A stretch of DNA of 64,000 nucleotides, taken from NCBI RefSeq assembly GCF_019112545.1, contig NW_025064907.1, positions 506,715 to 570,714 on the forward strand. Reading direction: 5' to 3'. The stretch is from Guyanagaster necrorhizus. Taxonomy: Eukaryota; Basidiomycota; Agaricomycetes; Agaricales; Physalacriaceae. The notes under the pieces were generated by a model that was not told the origin of the DNA, did no database searches, and worked only from the letters and a program-made list of their open reading frames with translations. Shown piece after piece: positions 12,205 through 23,626 of this stretch. Numbering within the stretch: position 1 is the first letter of the stretch; each line of letters opens with the position of its first letter. A program made the translations under genes and the position numbers.

Positions 12205-12805
12205 TGTTACGATTTTTCCTATTTTTCTTCTATTTTCTTTTCTTTTTCCTCAGAAATGACCCCTATCTTGCTTAGTCAGGGTGCTTAGNNNNNNNNNNNN
12301 NNNNNNNNNNNNNNNNNNNNNNNNNNNNNNNNNNNNNNNNNNNNNNNNNNNNNNNNNNNNNNNNNNNNNNNNNNNNNNNNNNNNNNNNNNNNNNNNNNNN
12401 NNNNNNNNNNNNNNNNNNNNNNNNNNNNNNNNNNNNNNNNNNNNNNNNNNNNNNNNNNNNNNNNNNNNNNNNNNNNNNNNNNNNNNNNNNNNNNNNNNNN
12501 NNNNNNNNNNNNNNNNNNNNNNNNNNNNNNNNNNNNNNNNNNNNNNNNNNNNNNNNNNNNNNNNNNNNNNNNNNNNNNNNNNNNNNNNNNNNNNNNNNNN
12601 NNNNNNNNNNNNNNNNNNNNNNNNNNNNCCAGTCTCGAACTAAAGTTTATACACTACCATTCTACCTCGAGCTCAGCTAATCGCTTTGCCTTGTTCCACA
12701 TCGACAACATTGACATTCGGTGAACTCTGATAGTCTAACCTGAAGTGCGAGGTTCTATCGGTTTATCATCACATGTTAATAGTCATGTGGAGTTTGGGCT
12801 TAACA
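12205..12805 (+). repeat. 5' LTR of copy B, containing an assembly gap
   Basis: Starts TGTTACG at 12205 and ends CTTAACA at 12805. The 84 bp before the gap are identical to 19605-19688. The 177 bp after it match 19964-20140 except for three CpG transitions. An inferred transcript start AGTCTCGAACTAA lies at 12631-12643. Confidence 0.93.
12289..12628. other. Assembly gap (340 N)
   Basis: A run of N inside the 5' LTR. By comparison with the 3' LTR the missing sequence should be about 275 bp (19689-19963), so the N length is probably an estimate. Confidence 0.95.
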
Positions 12806-12825
12806 ATTAGTTTGAGACTTCTAGC
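12806..12825 (+). other. Primer-binding site of copy B (self-priming type)
   Basis: Bases 12807-12819 (TTAGTTTGAGACT) are complementary at 12 of 13 positions to AGTCTCGAACTAA in the LTRs (12631-12643 and 19966-19978). The sequence differs from the site in copies A and C, and the LTR partner has changed with it. Confidence 0.65.
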
Positions 12826-12903
12826 TTCCCTTCTTTGAGCCTAAAGGCTAAAAGAACTGAACACTTCTCACCAACCTCTTTCCGATCAACAACAAGACAT
12901 TAT

Positions 12904-15451
12904 ATGTCTTCCATCAACAGCTCTATCAACTCTGAAGCCCCCTCTTCCTCCATTGAATTGCTGACTGTTCTTCTTGAAACATTAACCACCAGGATAATCC
13001 AGGATTATCAAGCCAGGGATGACACCATCCATCAACTCATCAATGGCCTCTCTACCGAGGCCCGAATCACTGAATACAAATCCAGAGAAGGGTCTGAAGG
13101 CATGAGCCAATCAGATCCTTGCCAAGAGGAGGAGGAATCCCTTCTCAGTTCCCCACCAGTCCCAACCTCCAACCCCAACTCCACCGACACATTGGTGGAA
13201 GAAGAGGAGGTCAAGCATGGCCAGCAGTGGAGAGACGAGCTCGATGAGGAGCACCAACAGCTGGCTGGACTCAGCCGACCAGCAGGATGGGGATCTCCCC
13301 CATCCAGCCGACCACCCTAGGGCCGAAGATGGCCCTCAGGAACAGAATGGGATGAAAATCCCGAAGATGATCCCTATGCCCCAGATCGCTGGGACGAAGT
13401 CAGGGACAATCAGGATCGAAGTACCGATCCTCGATCGACAGTCACCAAAGGAGGCAGCAGGTCTGCTGGAGGATGAAAGTGGTCCCCAGGGACCGAATGG
13501 AATGAGGATCCCAAGGACGACCCCTATGAGGTCGACCGGTGGGATAGCACCACCAATGAAGGAGAAAGCAGTCCAGATGGATCCCTATCCAGCAAGTCAG
13601 GAAGCAGTGGCTCCCTGGCAGATGATGAGTTCCCCGACTGGACCATCAAAGCAAGAATGGCAACTCAGCCATTACCCCGGATCAGCAATCGAACCCTTCG
13701 AGGGTTCTTGCACAGGAAGATCACCAGTCTCTTTCTCAACTGGGACTTCTTTGAGGAGTTCCGACAATATGCTGACTAGTTGGCAGGAGAAAGGGAGTGG
13801 TGGCACAATGCTACAACCAAGGGGGTATGGGACCTACCAGCTTGGGGGGTCCCATACTGGAAGGACTCCAATGACCCCCAAGGCCTATATTGGCCTGAGG
13901 GAAGAAGGAGAAATAGGAGAGGAGGGAAGTCTCTCCTCCGAAAGTAATCAGTGGACCCGGCTGGTGGATGAGGAGTGGGAAGACTGGAAGAGCAGGGAAG
14001 AAAGGCATCCAGGGAGTCGGCAATACCCTTGACCGATCTCCAGGAGTGATGGAATGCTGTTAGCACCAGGGTTACCCCTAGTGCTTCCCAAAGACAAATA
14101 CTTGCCATTCCTGGTAAGTACTCCACCACCCTGGAGGAGAAGCCCTCTCGGGAGCAGTATGGCATCCTGGCTTTCCGAGAAAAAGCCGAAATATCCAAAC
14201 CCCTGGAGGATCCCTGGCTTCCTACCAAAGCCGATGGGAGGACAGCCACCACCCGATGAAGCAACTGGGTCAGCATTGCCCGACGAGAAGAAGGATGACC
14301 CCGAGGCAGTAGCTCAGGGGTGGACCATCAAAGAGGGGTGGATTGTACAGAAGGAAGGACCTCCAACACCGAGAAGCCCTGTTGCTGATGATGGGTCTCT
14401 ATATTCCTTTCCGGGGCCCCCAATGGACTGGGTTGGCCCTCCTGGTGGGGAACCCCCAAATCCGATATCGCCTCTCGATCTGAAGGTGCATATACTAAAC
14501 GTCAAACCGACACTCGGGTGGGACCCCCTTCCCTTCAAGGGGGCCTCAGATGATATTGACCGCTTCCTTTTAGACTGCGACCAATATTTCCAAGTCTTTG
14601 CCTCCTACTTTCTCCTCGACGTATACAAGGTCAACTATGCCACTACATACTTTAAAGACAAAGCAAAAGTATGGTGGGTATTACTGGCACCTACTTTCTG
14701 GTCAACCACAAGGCAATACCACTGACTTTCCTCGTGGCCAGTACTAAAGCAGATGATCCGTGACAAGTTCATGGATCCAGCTGTCCAAGAAGTACACAAA
14801 GCCAAGATGAAGGAATACAAGATGGGCGATAAGATGGCACTGGACTATTTCGACGAGTTGGAGCGACTCGGAAAACTTGCCGGAATCCAGGAGGACATAG
14901 CCGACTTGGGATGCATAGTTGAGTATATGAAATTGGGGCTGCCACCTCATTACCTAAAGACCATTTCAGACCTCGGCCATAGTGTTCCAATTGGCTATGA
15001 CGATTGGAAGTCCTGAATCGTCCTAATGTGGCAAGAACGGCAATGATAGAAGGCCGAAGCAGCAAACCTGTGGGGACAGCACAGGTACCAGGGACAGGGC
15101 TTGAAGCCCTCCACCTCCCACATGACCACGTCTGCCAGGCCTGGTGGCTCAGCCCCAACTTCCTAGAACAACGGGAAGCAAACCGGTAAGGGCCCAAGTA
15201 CTGAAAAGGGTAAGCAGATTGATGTGGATTGCCTCAAGAAGGAGACAAAGTGTTTCAACTGTGGCCAACCAGGCCACATGGCACGGAACTGCCCAGAGAA
15301 GAAGAATAAATGCACATGAGAGGATATCAGGGCACAGATTGCCGAATTAATGAAGGAGGATGAAGACCTCAGGCAGAACGACCAGCCCGAGGAGGGAAAA
15401 GGTGAGGCCGAGCACCTGCAGGACAGACTGACATTTTTTCCCCTTCTTTAG
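12904..15451 (+). pseudogene. Degenerate gag of copy B
   Basis: Starts at ATG 12904 (MSSINSSINSEAPSSS). The N-terminus is unrelated to the membrane-segment ORF of copies A and C. An acidic region follows (TEWDENPEDDPYAPDRWDEV near 13350), with stops such as TAG at 13318 and a frame change near 14050-14250. The capsid-like core at about 14330-14725 (PFKGASDDIDRFLLDCDQYF, KAKVWWVLLA) and the CCHC knuckle near 15251 (CFNCGQPGHMARNC) are well conserved with copy A. The frame runs to TAG 15449-15451. It cannot make full Gag. Confidence 0.8.
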
Positions 15452-18400
15452 CTTCTACCAACATGCCTAAATTATGCGTGCATTCGAATATACCCGACTC
15501 CATTACTTGGAAACCAGAATTGCCTAAGGAACTGACTTCTATGACTCAAGCGCCGATGAAAGGCCGAAGAGGGGCAGAGAGCCCCAAAGGTACATCTTCA
15601 TCTTCCATTCATCAAACTAAAAAATTAAAACAGACTCAACTGCCTTCGGGCTGAACAGGGGTAGAGAACCCCACAGCTTGGCTGAAGCCATTCGATACCA
15701 AATGGACTTGGCAAGCGATCAAAGATGCCAGAGACGAGACAGCAGCAAAAGCCGTACTCAAAAATTGGGTACACAAGACCCACATTGAGGAAGTGATCGA
15801 CGACATGATCACAGGAATGCAAAAAGTGGAGAGATGCCGAGCTCTCGAATGGCTCGATGAACTATGAGGACCACAAAAGTTCATTCATCGAACCAAAGCC
15901 TCGGGACAGGACCTAGTAATGAAGGCACAGATCAAGACATTAACATCTCGATCTATCCATACAGTCACTGCCCTCATCGACAGTGGTTGCATGGGAAGTT
16001 CTATTAATCAAGCCTTCGTCACCAAGCACCGATTACCCACATGGGTGACAGCGGCCCCAATACCTGTCTATAACGCAGATGGAACAAAGAACCAAGCAGG
16101 ATCAATCACCGAATACGTAGAGCTTAGGCTCACTATCGGTGATCACTCGGAACAGATCGACCTCACAGTAACGGATCTAGGAACCAAAGAAGTATTCCTT
16201 GGTCATGACTGGTTGATCAGACACAATCCGCTAATCAATTGGAAAACCGGATGGATCATCTTCGCCCGGTGTCATTGCCGAAAGATTCCTTTCGAACTCC
16301 CAGATGAAGATCCTGAGGACTGATGGGATGAAGAGTTAGAAGACGGTGAAACCATCCTTGCCATAGACCTTCAAAGGGCCATTAACATTCATGCGATGCA
16401 CTATGCTAATGACCTAGTGGCAAAGGCTAATGCCGAAAAGGGGGAGAAGACGTTCGATCAAATGGTACCTGAATGGGTGTGCGATTATTGGGATTTATTC
16501 GAAAAAGAAAGTTTCGACGAACTACCCGATGTAAAACCTTGGGACCATGCCATCGAACTCATTCCCAATGCCAACACCAACCTGGACTGCAAGTGCTATC
16601 CACTAGGCAACAACAAACAACAAGAGCTAGATAAGTTCCTTGAAGAAAACTTATCTAGTGGATGGATCCGGCCATCAAAGTCACCAATGGCATCACCCTT
16701 CTTTTTCATCAAAAAGAAGGATGGAAAACTCCATCCTGTCCAAGATTATCAGAAGCTCAATGAGATAACGATTAAAAACCATTATCCGCTTCCTTTAATC
16801 TCAGAGTTGATGGACAAACTCTGAGGAGCAAAGTACTACACCAAACTGGATGTTCAGTGGGGGTACAACAACGTACGTATCAAAGAAGGCGATGAATGGA
16901 AAGCTGCTTTTCGAACAAACCGCAGTTTGTTCGAGCCGACAGTAATGTTCTTCAGCCTGACTAACTCACCAGCGACCTTCCAGTGGATGATGAATGACAT
17001 CTTCAAAGATCTCATTGCCACAGGGAAGGTCACGATCTATCTAGACGATATACTAATCATGTCCAAAACCAAAGAGGAACACAGGCAATTGGTACGCCAA
17101 GTTCTATCCTTGATGAGGAAGCATCGACTATTCCTCAAGGCTGAAAAATGTGAGTTCGAGGTATTAGAGACTGAATACCTCAGAGTCATTATTAGCGAGG
17201 GAAGCATTCACATGGACTCCATCAAAGTGGCAGGGGTAACGGAATGGCCGGAACCGACAAAGAAGAAGGAGTTACAATCATTTCTCGGATTCACCAACTT
17301 CTACCACCGCTTCATTCAGGACTATAGCAAAATAGTCTGACCAATGACACAATTGACTGGAAATTCCCCATGGACCTGGGGAATTTCCCAACAGGAGGCA
17401 TTTGACAATCTTAAACGCCGACTAGCCAAAGACGTCATTCTGGCTATACCAAGCCAGGATGGGAAGTTCCGGGTGGAAGCCGACTCGAGCAAGGGCATGG
17501 TTGGGACCATACTTTCACAGGAACAAGATGGCAAATGGCGACCAGTCGCCTTTATGTCAAAGGCGCTCACAGTAACGGAGCGCAACTATGAAATTTATGA
17601 CAAGGAACTCCTCACCATAATGCTCACTCTTGCCGAGTGGCAGCATTATCTCATTGGAGCAGTCCAAACTTTCGAAATCTGAACTGATCACCAGAACCTC
17701 CGGTATTTCTGACAACCTCAAAAGCTTAATCGCAGACAAGCCTGATGGGTCACGGAACTATCCCAATACGAATACATGCTACACCACAAGGCAGGTGTCG
17801 CAAACAAGAAGGCCGACTTCCTCAGCTGCAGGGTGGACCATGACCAAGGAGGAGACAACAACAAGGAGGTTGTTTTACTATGACTGGAACACTTCCAGGC
17901 CATGATTATGCCCACGGAAGAAGAGATGCACGAATGCATCAAGAGCGCGACCCGAGATCCACACAAGTGGGATCAATGAATAGCCCCATCACTCAATCAT
18001 GAGCGTAGGCTAAAGAAAGAAGGGGGATTGATCTGCTATGATGAGCAGATCTACATCCCCAGGAATCAGAAGCTGAGGGGTGATATCATCGCCATCAGTC
18101 ATGATCATGCGACTGCCGGACACCCTGGGATCGCTAAGACCAAGGAACTGGTCTTGAGAGAATATTGGTGGCCCAAGATGGACCATGATATCACCCAATA
18201 TATCAAGGCTTGTGAGGTTTGCCAACAAGGCAAGACTTCAACACAACCCAGAGCGGCCCCACTCCACCCGAATGAGGTCCCTTTGTCACCATGGACCCAC
18301 ATCTTGGTGGATATGATAACCGGACTTCCCGAAAGTGACGGCTATGATGCCATCATCGTCATAGTCGATTGCTTCTCAAAGGCGATCATTCTGATCGCCT

Positions 18401-19479
18401 GTTCCACAGAATTGACATCCGAGAGATGGGCAAAGATACTACAAGATGAGGTTTATGCAAAGTATGGCATGCCTCAAGTAGTGATTTCAGACAGAGGACC
18501 ACAATTCATCTCTAAATTCTTGGACGATTTGTACCGACTCCTCAACATCAAAAGGAATGCCTCAACAGCATATCACCCACAAACGGATGGCCAAATGGAA
18601 TGGGCCAACCAAGAGATTGAAAAGTACCTATGGCTTTTCATCAGTTATCGGCAGGATGACTGGATGGAATGGCTAGCACTAGCAGCATTCTAGCATAACA
18701 ACAGAATTCACTCTGCAATGGGTAAAACACCCTTCTTTGTGAATTACAGGTGGAATCCACCTGTGGCGGAAACAGGACAGGTCCATACAACAACACTGGC
18801 TTCAATGGACTTTGCAACAACAATGGCAAAGATCCATGAAGAAACCAAGACAGCCCTCGAAAAAGCTGCCTCCACAATGAAGAAGCAGTACGACAAACAT
18901 CGATGGGTTGCTCACGAATATGCAAGGAATGACAAGGTTTGGTTGGACACAACAAACCTACATCTACCAAGGCCAAAACAGAAATTGGCAGACAAACAAA
19001 CAGGCTCATTCAAAATCCTCGCTAAAATCGGCAAATCGGCATACAAGTTGCAGCTCCCAGCAACTTGGAAGATCCATAATGTTTTTAATGAAACATTATT
19101 GACACCATACGTCACACCAGCCTTTCCAAACCAAGAAAGACCACCACCACCACCGGCAGACCTCATCGACGACGAAGAACACTACAAAATTGATAATGTT
19201 CTAAATCATAAAACCCGGAAAGTCAAAGCATGCAGTGGAGGAATGACAACAACTGTTAACTACTTAGTCAGCTGGAAAGGCTATGGACCAGAATCAAACC
19301 AATGGGTCAACGAAAAATACATGAATGCGGAAGAGGCCATACAAGATTACAAGCACAGGATCAACAGCCTGGACATGACGGGCACCAAGTTGATCCGACC
19401 TGCCGATGATGAGAGAATGTTACAAGAGGACGATGAAGATGACCCTGTAACAGGACATACAGCAAAGAGCAATGTCTGA
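15406..19479 (+). pseudogene. Degenerate pol of copy B: protease, RT, RNase H, integrase, chromodomain
   Basis: One frame, -1 relative to gag, interrupted by scattered stops without frameshifts. Protease ALIDSGCMGSS near 15970, RT with YLDDILIM near 17040, RNase H near 17460-17720, integrase zinc finger near 18110-18222 (HDHATAGHPG...CEVC), core with VDMITGLPES, VISDRGPQF and AYHPQTDGQME (18310-18600), and a chromodomain at about 19170-19380 (HYKIDNVLNHK...YLVSWKGYGPESNQWVNE). TGA 16321 replaces CGA of copy A; TGA 16822 replaces TGG. The integrase to chromodomain part is the least damaged section (18028-18690 and 18718-19479 are open). Confidence 0.93.
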
Positions 19480-19587
19480 CCACAGGACCAACAGAACGAA
19501 CCTGCAAACCGATGAACGCGTCCAGCAGATTGGCCACCTCCTTCCGAGGGGGGGGGGTCTACCCTAACTTAACCATTGGGACGATGG

Positions 19588-19604
19588 TCTTAAGGAGGAG
19601 GTAA
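19588..19604 (+). other. Polypurine tract of copy B
   Basis: AAGGAGGAGGTAA directly before the 3' LTR, the same as in copy A. Confidence 0.85.
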
Positions 19605-20140
19605 TGTTACGATTTTTCCTATTTTTCTTCTATTTTCTTTTCTTTTTCCTCAGAAATGACCCCTATCTTGCTTAGTCAGGGTGCTTAGACCAGCGCTTAG
19701 GGCCGTGGGAACGCTTAGCTCAGCAACCCAGTCAGTCCTTGTCATACTGTGCTGCTGTGTGCTGTGAAGGGAGAGACAATACTTGTTTTGTTCTCCAACT
19801 GCGGCACAGCAGTAACAGCACACAGCAGGACAATGGGCTTTTGTGTAGAGACTGGCAATGGTAGGGGAAACAGCACACAGCAGGACAACAGCTTTTTGTG
19901 AACGCTTATTTATAGCACGATAGCAGAACAGTATTTAAGTAGCGTAGTTCTCGCTGTAATACCCCAGTCTCGAACTAAAGTTTATACACTACCATTCTAC
20001 CTCGAGCTCAGCTAATCGCTTTGCCTTGTTCCACATTGACAACATTGACATTCAGTGAACTCTGATAGTCTAACCTGAAGTGCGAGGTTCTATCGGTTTA
20101 TCATCACGTGTTAATAGTCATGTGGAGTTTGGGCTTAACA
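19605..20140 (+). repeat. 3' LTR of copy B (536 bp)
   Basis: Starts TGTTACG, ends CTTAACA. TATTTAA box at 19932-19938; inferred transcript start at 19966-19978. Complete reference for the gapped 5' LTR. Confidence 0.95.
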
Positions 20141-20145
20141 TGTTC

Positions 20146-20322
20146 GGCCCATAGGCAATTGAGTTTTTTCTTGCAACTCTCTTGGGTGTATGTTAACTTT
20201 TGGTATATTCGAATGCGTATGTATAGGCATAACTACAGAAGTATTGTAAGTTTGCTCAGCAGTTGGAACAGGCACACCATTAAGCCCTTCGGCCAACTCA
20301 GTGGAGTCGCTCACTGGTTGGC
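20146..20322 (-). pseudogene. First part of pol of copy C
   Basis: The minus-strand frame opens at GGCCAACCAGTGAGC, just before the gag stop. It runs with VSDSTELAEGLNG, HSNIPKVNIH and EKTQLPMG up to the insertion point of copy B, continuing at 12204. It is homologous to the spacer between gag and protease in copies A (3065-3418) and B (15406-15650). Confidence 0.75.
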
Positions 20323-23300
20323 CCCATCTTTTATCTCCTCAATCTTCATTTCCTTTCTGAGTTCTTCATCCTCCTTCTGCAACTTGGCTATCTGAGCCCA
20401 TATGTCTTCTCGGGTTCTCTTCTTCTTCAGGCAGTCCTTGGACATGTATCCCTTCTGTCCACAATTAAAGCATTTACCTTTCTTTTTCAGACAGTCTATG
20501 TCCATTGGCTTTCTGGCTCCGGTGTAAGTCATCCTGGTTCCCGTCTTTTGGCTTCCATAGCTGGGCATTTGAGAGGATCCTGATGATTTCCCAACAGTTT
20601 GCCCTAGCTTATTCGGGGTTGACAGGGCTGGCTTCTTAGAATATTCTTGCAGTGTCAACACCTCCACTTTCTGCCTTTGTCACTCCTTGTACATCTCGAT
20701 GATCCTTTCCTTCTATTCGTCGTATCCAACAGGCATCAACATTTTGATGCCCATTGCTGAGATCATTGTGAGGTACGAGGAGGGGACCCCTCGTTTGAGT
20801 GCCTCTACCATCCTTCCGTCGTTTGTGGTATCTTCTCGTATTCCGGCTAGTTTAGCGAGTCTCTCTAGTTTGTCGAAATAGTCAGTTGCCACTTTGTCTT
20901 CCATTTTATATTCCTTGATCTTTTGTTTGTGTACCTCCTGAACTGCTGGGTCAATGAATTTGTCATTTAGCATGCGTTTGAAGACTGGCCAGGAGGGATA
21001 TCAATAATGTTCTCTCGTGGTAGACCAGAAGTTAGGGGAAATCAGGATCCACCACGTCTTGGCCTTGTCTTCTAGGTAGGAAGTGGTGAAGGCGACTTTA
21101 TTCATGTCGGTTCCTATATACCCGATGTAGACTTCAAAGTATTGTTCGCAATCTACTAGGAACCGATCAATGTCATTGGAAGCCCCTTTGAAAGGACGAG
21201 GCTTCCAGAGAAGGTCAGGATAACATTGGAGGACATTGGTGTTATATGGTAATGCACCCATCGGGTTGGGCCATCCATCAAACAGGGGCTGGTTCCATTC
21301 TACTGGCAGTCTGGGGAAGGAGTGAAGAGAGTGGTTGTCAGCAACTGGACTCCCTTTAGATTCTTCGGCTTGTACAATTACCCTGTCTCATATAGTGAAC
21401 CCAAGCCTAGTGGCTTCGGGATTATCACGCATTGATTCCTTCCCTTTCTTGCTTAGCCCAGCTTGATCCGAAGGTGGTTGCCCCCCAAGGAGCTGGCTCC
21501 CTTTGCTGGTCTAAGAGTTTGGGGGGGTCCTCGGCCTTGCTTGGGATCAGCCTAGCCGGGTTGCCATAGTTTGTGCGGAGTAGTCAGAGGTTAATAGGAT
21601 GCTTTGGGCCGAGGGGGCGATGTATACTGCTCTCCTTGGTGGGACGGATGGGGTGTGCAGCATTGGTGCTGGTAGTTTCGGCTTCTGTTTGAATTGATAT
21701 GGGGGTATTGCTGTGAGTGGGTCTTCTGGGTGCCGCTGGCCATACTCCTCCCAGGCATACTTTGTGGCAGCATACTGTAAAATTCTTTTCTTTTCAGTAT
21801 CTTCTGCATAACGATACTCCAGTCCTAAAGACATCGCTTGCCAGCACGTGTCCTGCCATAAGAAATTCCTTCCCTGCTTGTACAGTTTCTGATATTCCAT
21901 GTTTCGCACTCTCTCCACCTCTTCCCTTAACGTCTCTTCGTCAGTTTCTTCTCCTGCTTGCTCAAATCATCATAGGTATGAATACGGCCCCTCACTGTCC
22001 TCGTCGCTCTCCTCATCTCCCTTGTCCCCGCTGTCCCCTTCCTCAGGGAGGAAACTGCCAGGCAGGTCGTAGATGAGTGGCACGGCTGGTCGAAGGGTTG
22101 CTGGGGACTCTTGGGCCATTTTGGATACTAGGCTCTGTGAGGTTAGTGTCGTTTCGTGGGCTTATTTGATAGATGGATGGGTTCCAGAGTCAGCTGTAGC
22201 ATGTGCCTCCACATGCTCTTGTCTCCTTCAGTTCTCAGCTATAGAGGCTGAAGTGATGTTGGAACTCGGGGTTGAGAAATTGTCAAGTGACTCTGCTGCC
22301 CAAGAATCGCTAGAGAGCCCTGTCGGAGACATAGGCATTGTCTGGTACTCGGAGCCCATAGGCTCCGAGTATAGAGTCAGCATCTGAAGAAATGGTGTCA
22401 GTTCAGGTGGAATACTCAGAAGTGGGGGATCAAGGACTCTCAGTTCGTCCCCTTCTAATGGCCTCGTTCCGGCTGACAATACTGGTGGGTCCTGTCCATG
22501 GGTCTTCTCCTGAGTCGGGCTTCTTAAAGGGGGACCCAGAGTCAGTGCAGAGTCCATACCAGCCTGGTGAGGCTGATCCCATTCACTCAGCCTCTTCTCT
22601 TCTTCTTTGTGCTCTTCCTTGTCGGTCATACTTTGCAGCCTCGTACCGCTCTCGGGCTTCTTCCCATATGTAGTCAGCAAGCTCTTCCTGAGTTTGCCTG
22701 ATTTCTTCCTGTCAAGCCTGATTCTGCTGCTGCTGCTGTACTGCATTGTTATAGTCAAAGGGGACCGTAAGGTCCCAGTCTGAGAATACTCACTGGATAA
22801 TTCTGTCTCGAGCCACCCTTTCTCTTGCGCTGGTGGTTCCAACTTCGGGCTCGCTTCCCACATGGAGGTGCTGGTAAGGATCTCCTGCCGCTGAGATGGC
22901 AATTTCGATGTTTGCATAGTTGAGGTGTATGATCCTTCCATGCAGATCGTCGATCCCCAATCTACTGACTGACCGGCTGGGGCTAGAGTCAGACTTGGTG
23001 GGGGTCTCGGGGGGGTCATGGGGTGAGTCAGAGCCTTCATGGGGTCTCACAGCCATCTGAGCAGCATCAAGAGAGTCCCGAGCACAGTTTCCAATCTCTG
23101 AGAGAATTAGGGAGGGAGGATGCTCAGAGGGAGGGGCTGCTGGAGTGAGGTCATCAGGGACCTCCTCGGGCTCCTGCATGACATTCGTTGTCCACAGGTT
23201 CCAGAACCCTGTGAGAGCAGGATGGCGGTTTCTGCTGTTTCATCGAGAGGGGTATTGGGGTCCTTCTTTCTCATGAAGGCTCCCCGGATGTGGGTTGTAA

Positions 23301-23392
23301 TTTCTGGTTTCTGATAAAGGTCGCCCTTGCAGCTGGAAGGATGTTCTGGCAGAGGCGGGGATGTCATGGAAGGGGAGGTCAGGGGTTATGTT
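20311..23392 (-). pseudogene. Degenerate gag of copy C
   Basis: Minus strand. Proline/serine-rich and acidic N-terminal part (22228-23180), a segment with RILQYAATKYAWEEYG (near 21780) matching EILQYATTEHA of copy A, a capsid-like core (21001-21261, PFKGASNDIDRFLVDCEQYF, KAKTWWILISPNFW; then 20713-20973), and a CCHC knuckle near 20470 (CFNCGQKGYMSKDC). The frame ends with TGA at 20311-20313. Several stops and frame changes break it. Confidence 0.8.
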
Positions 23393-23569
23393 TCATAGTA
23401 CTTGTTGAATCTGCTGGAACGCCTGGTAGTGCCTGACTATCCAAGCTGTTACTGATTGTCATCCGTGGCAGAGGGTGATGATGGCAAGAAGTCCGAGTAA
23501 AGTTCCAATTATGGAAGCGATAAGCTCGAAGAAGTCGTAATTTAGATTGGCAGTCGTTGCTGGGGGCAT
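23393..23569 (-). pseudogene. Small membrane-segment ORF of copy C (with internal stops)
   Basis: The counterpart of 81-326 in copy A. Starts MPPATTANLNYDFFEL, then the hydrophobic ASIIGTLLGLLAIITLCH. An internal TGA follows CHG, and another stop follows the RHYQAF...QQVL motif. Beyond it DLPFHDIPASA is still readable, so the reading frame once ran further. Confidence 0.6.
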
Positions 23570-23606
23570 TCGGTCTCTCAGCACAATTGGGCTTGAGAGA
23601 GGGAAG

Positions 23607-23626
23607 GTAGAAGCTTCGAGCTAATT
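23607..23626 (-). other. Primer-binding site of copy C (self-priming type)
   Basis: On the minus strand TTAGCTCGAAGCT (23625-23613) directly follows the LTR. It is complementary at 12 of 13 positions to AGCTTTGAGCTAA in both C LTRs (8180-8168 and 23795-23783). Confidence 0.65.

Larger units (their letters stand above)
12205..20140 (+). mobile_element. Ty3/gypsy chromovirus, copy B, nested in copy C
   Basis: Full-length element with TGTTA...TAACA LTRs flanked by a perfect 5-bp target duplication TGTTC (12200-12204 and 20141-20145). It inserted into the gag-pol junction of copy C on the opposite strand. Its LTRs differ at only 3 of 261 comparable positions, so it is the youngest element here whose age can be judged. 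Stops in gag and pol nevertheless make it non-autonomous. Confidence 0.96.

Noticed and set aside
12281..12643. Open frame through the N run
   Set aside because: It consists of unknown bases inside an LTR.
13217..14032. 271-codon frame in copy B as a separate gene
   Set aside because: It overlaps the gag-like frame; the other frame carries the sequences that look coding (TEWDENPEDD, GFLHRKITSL), so this one is a shadow.
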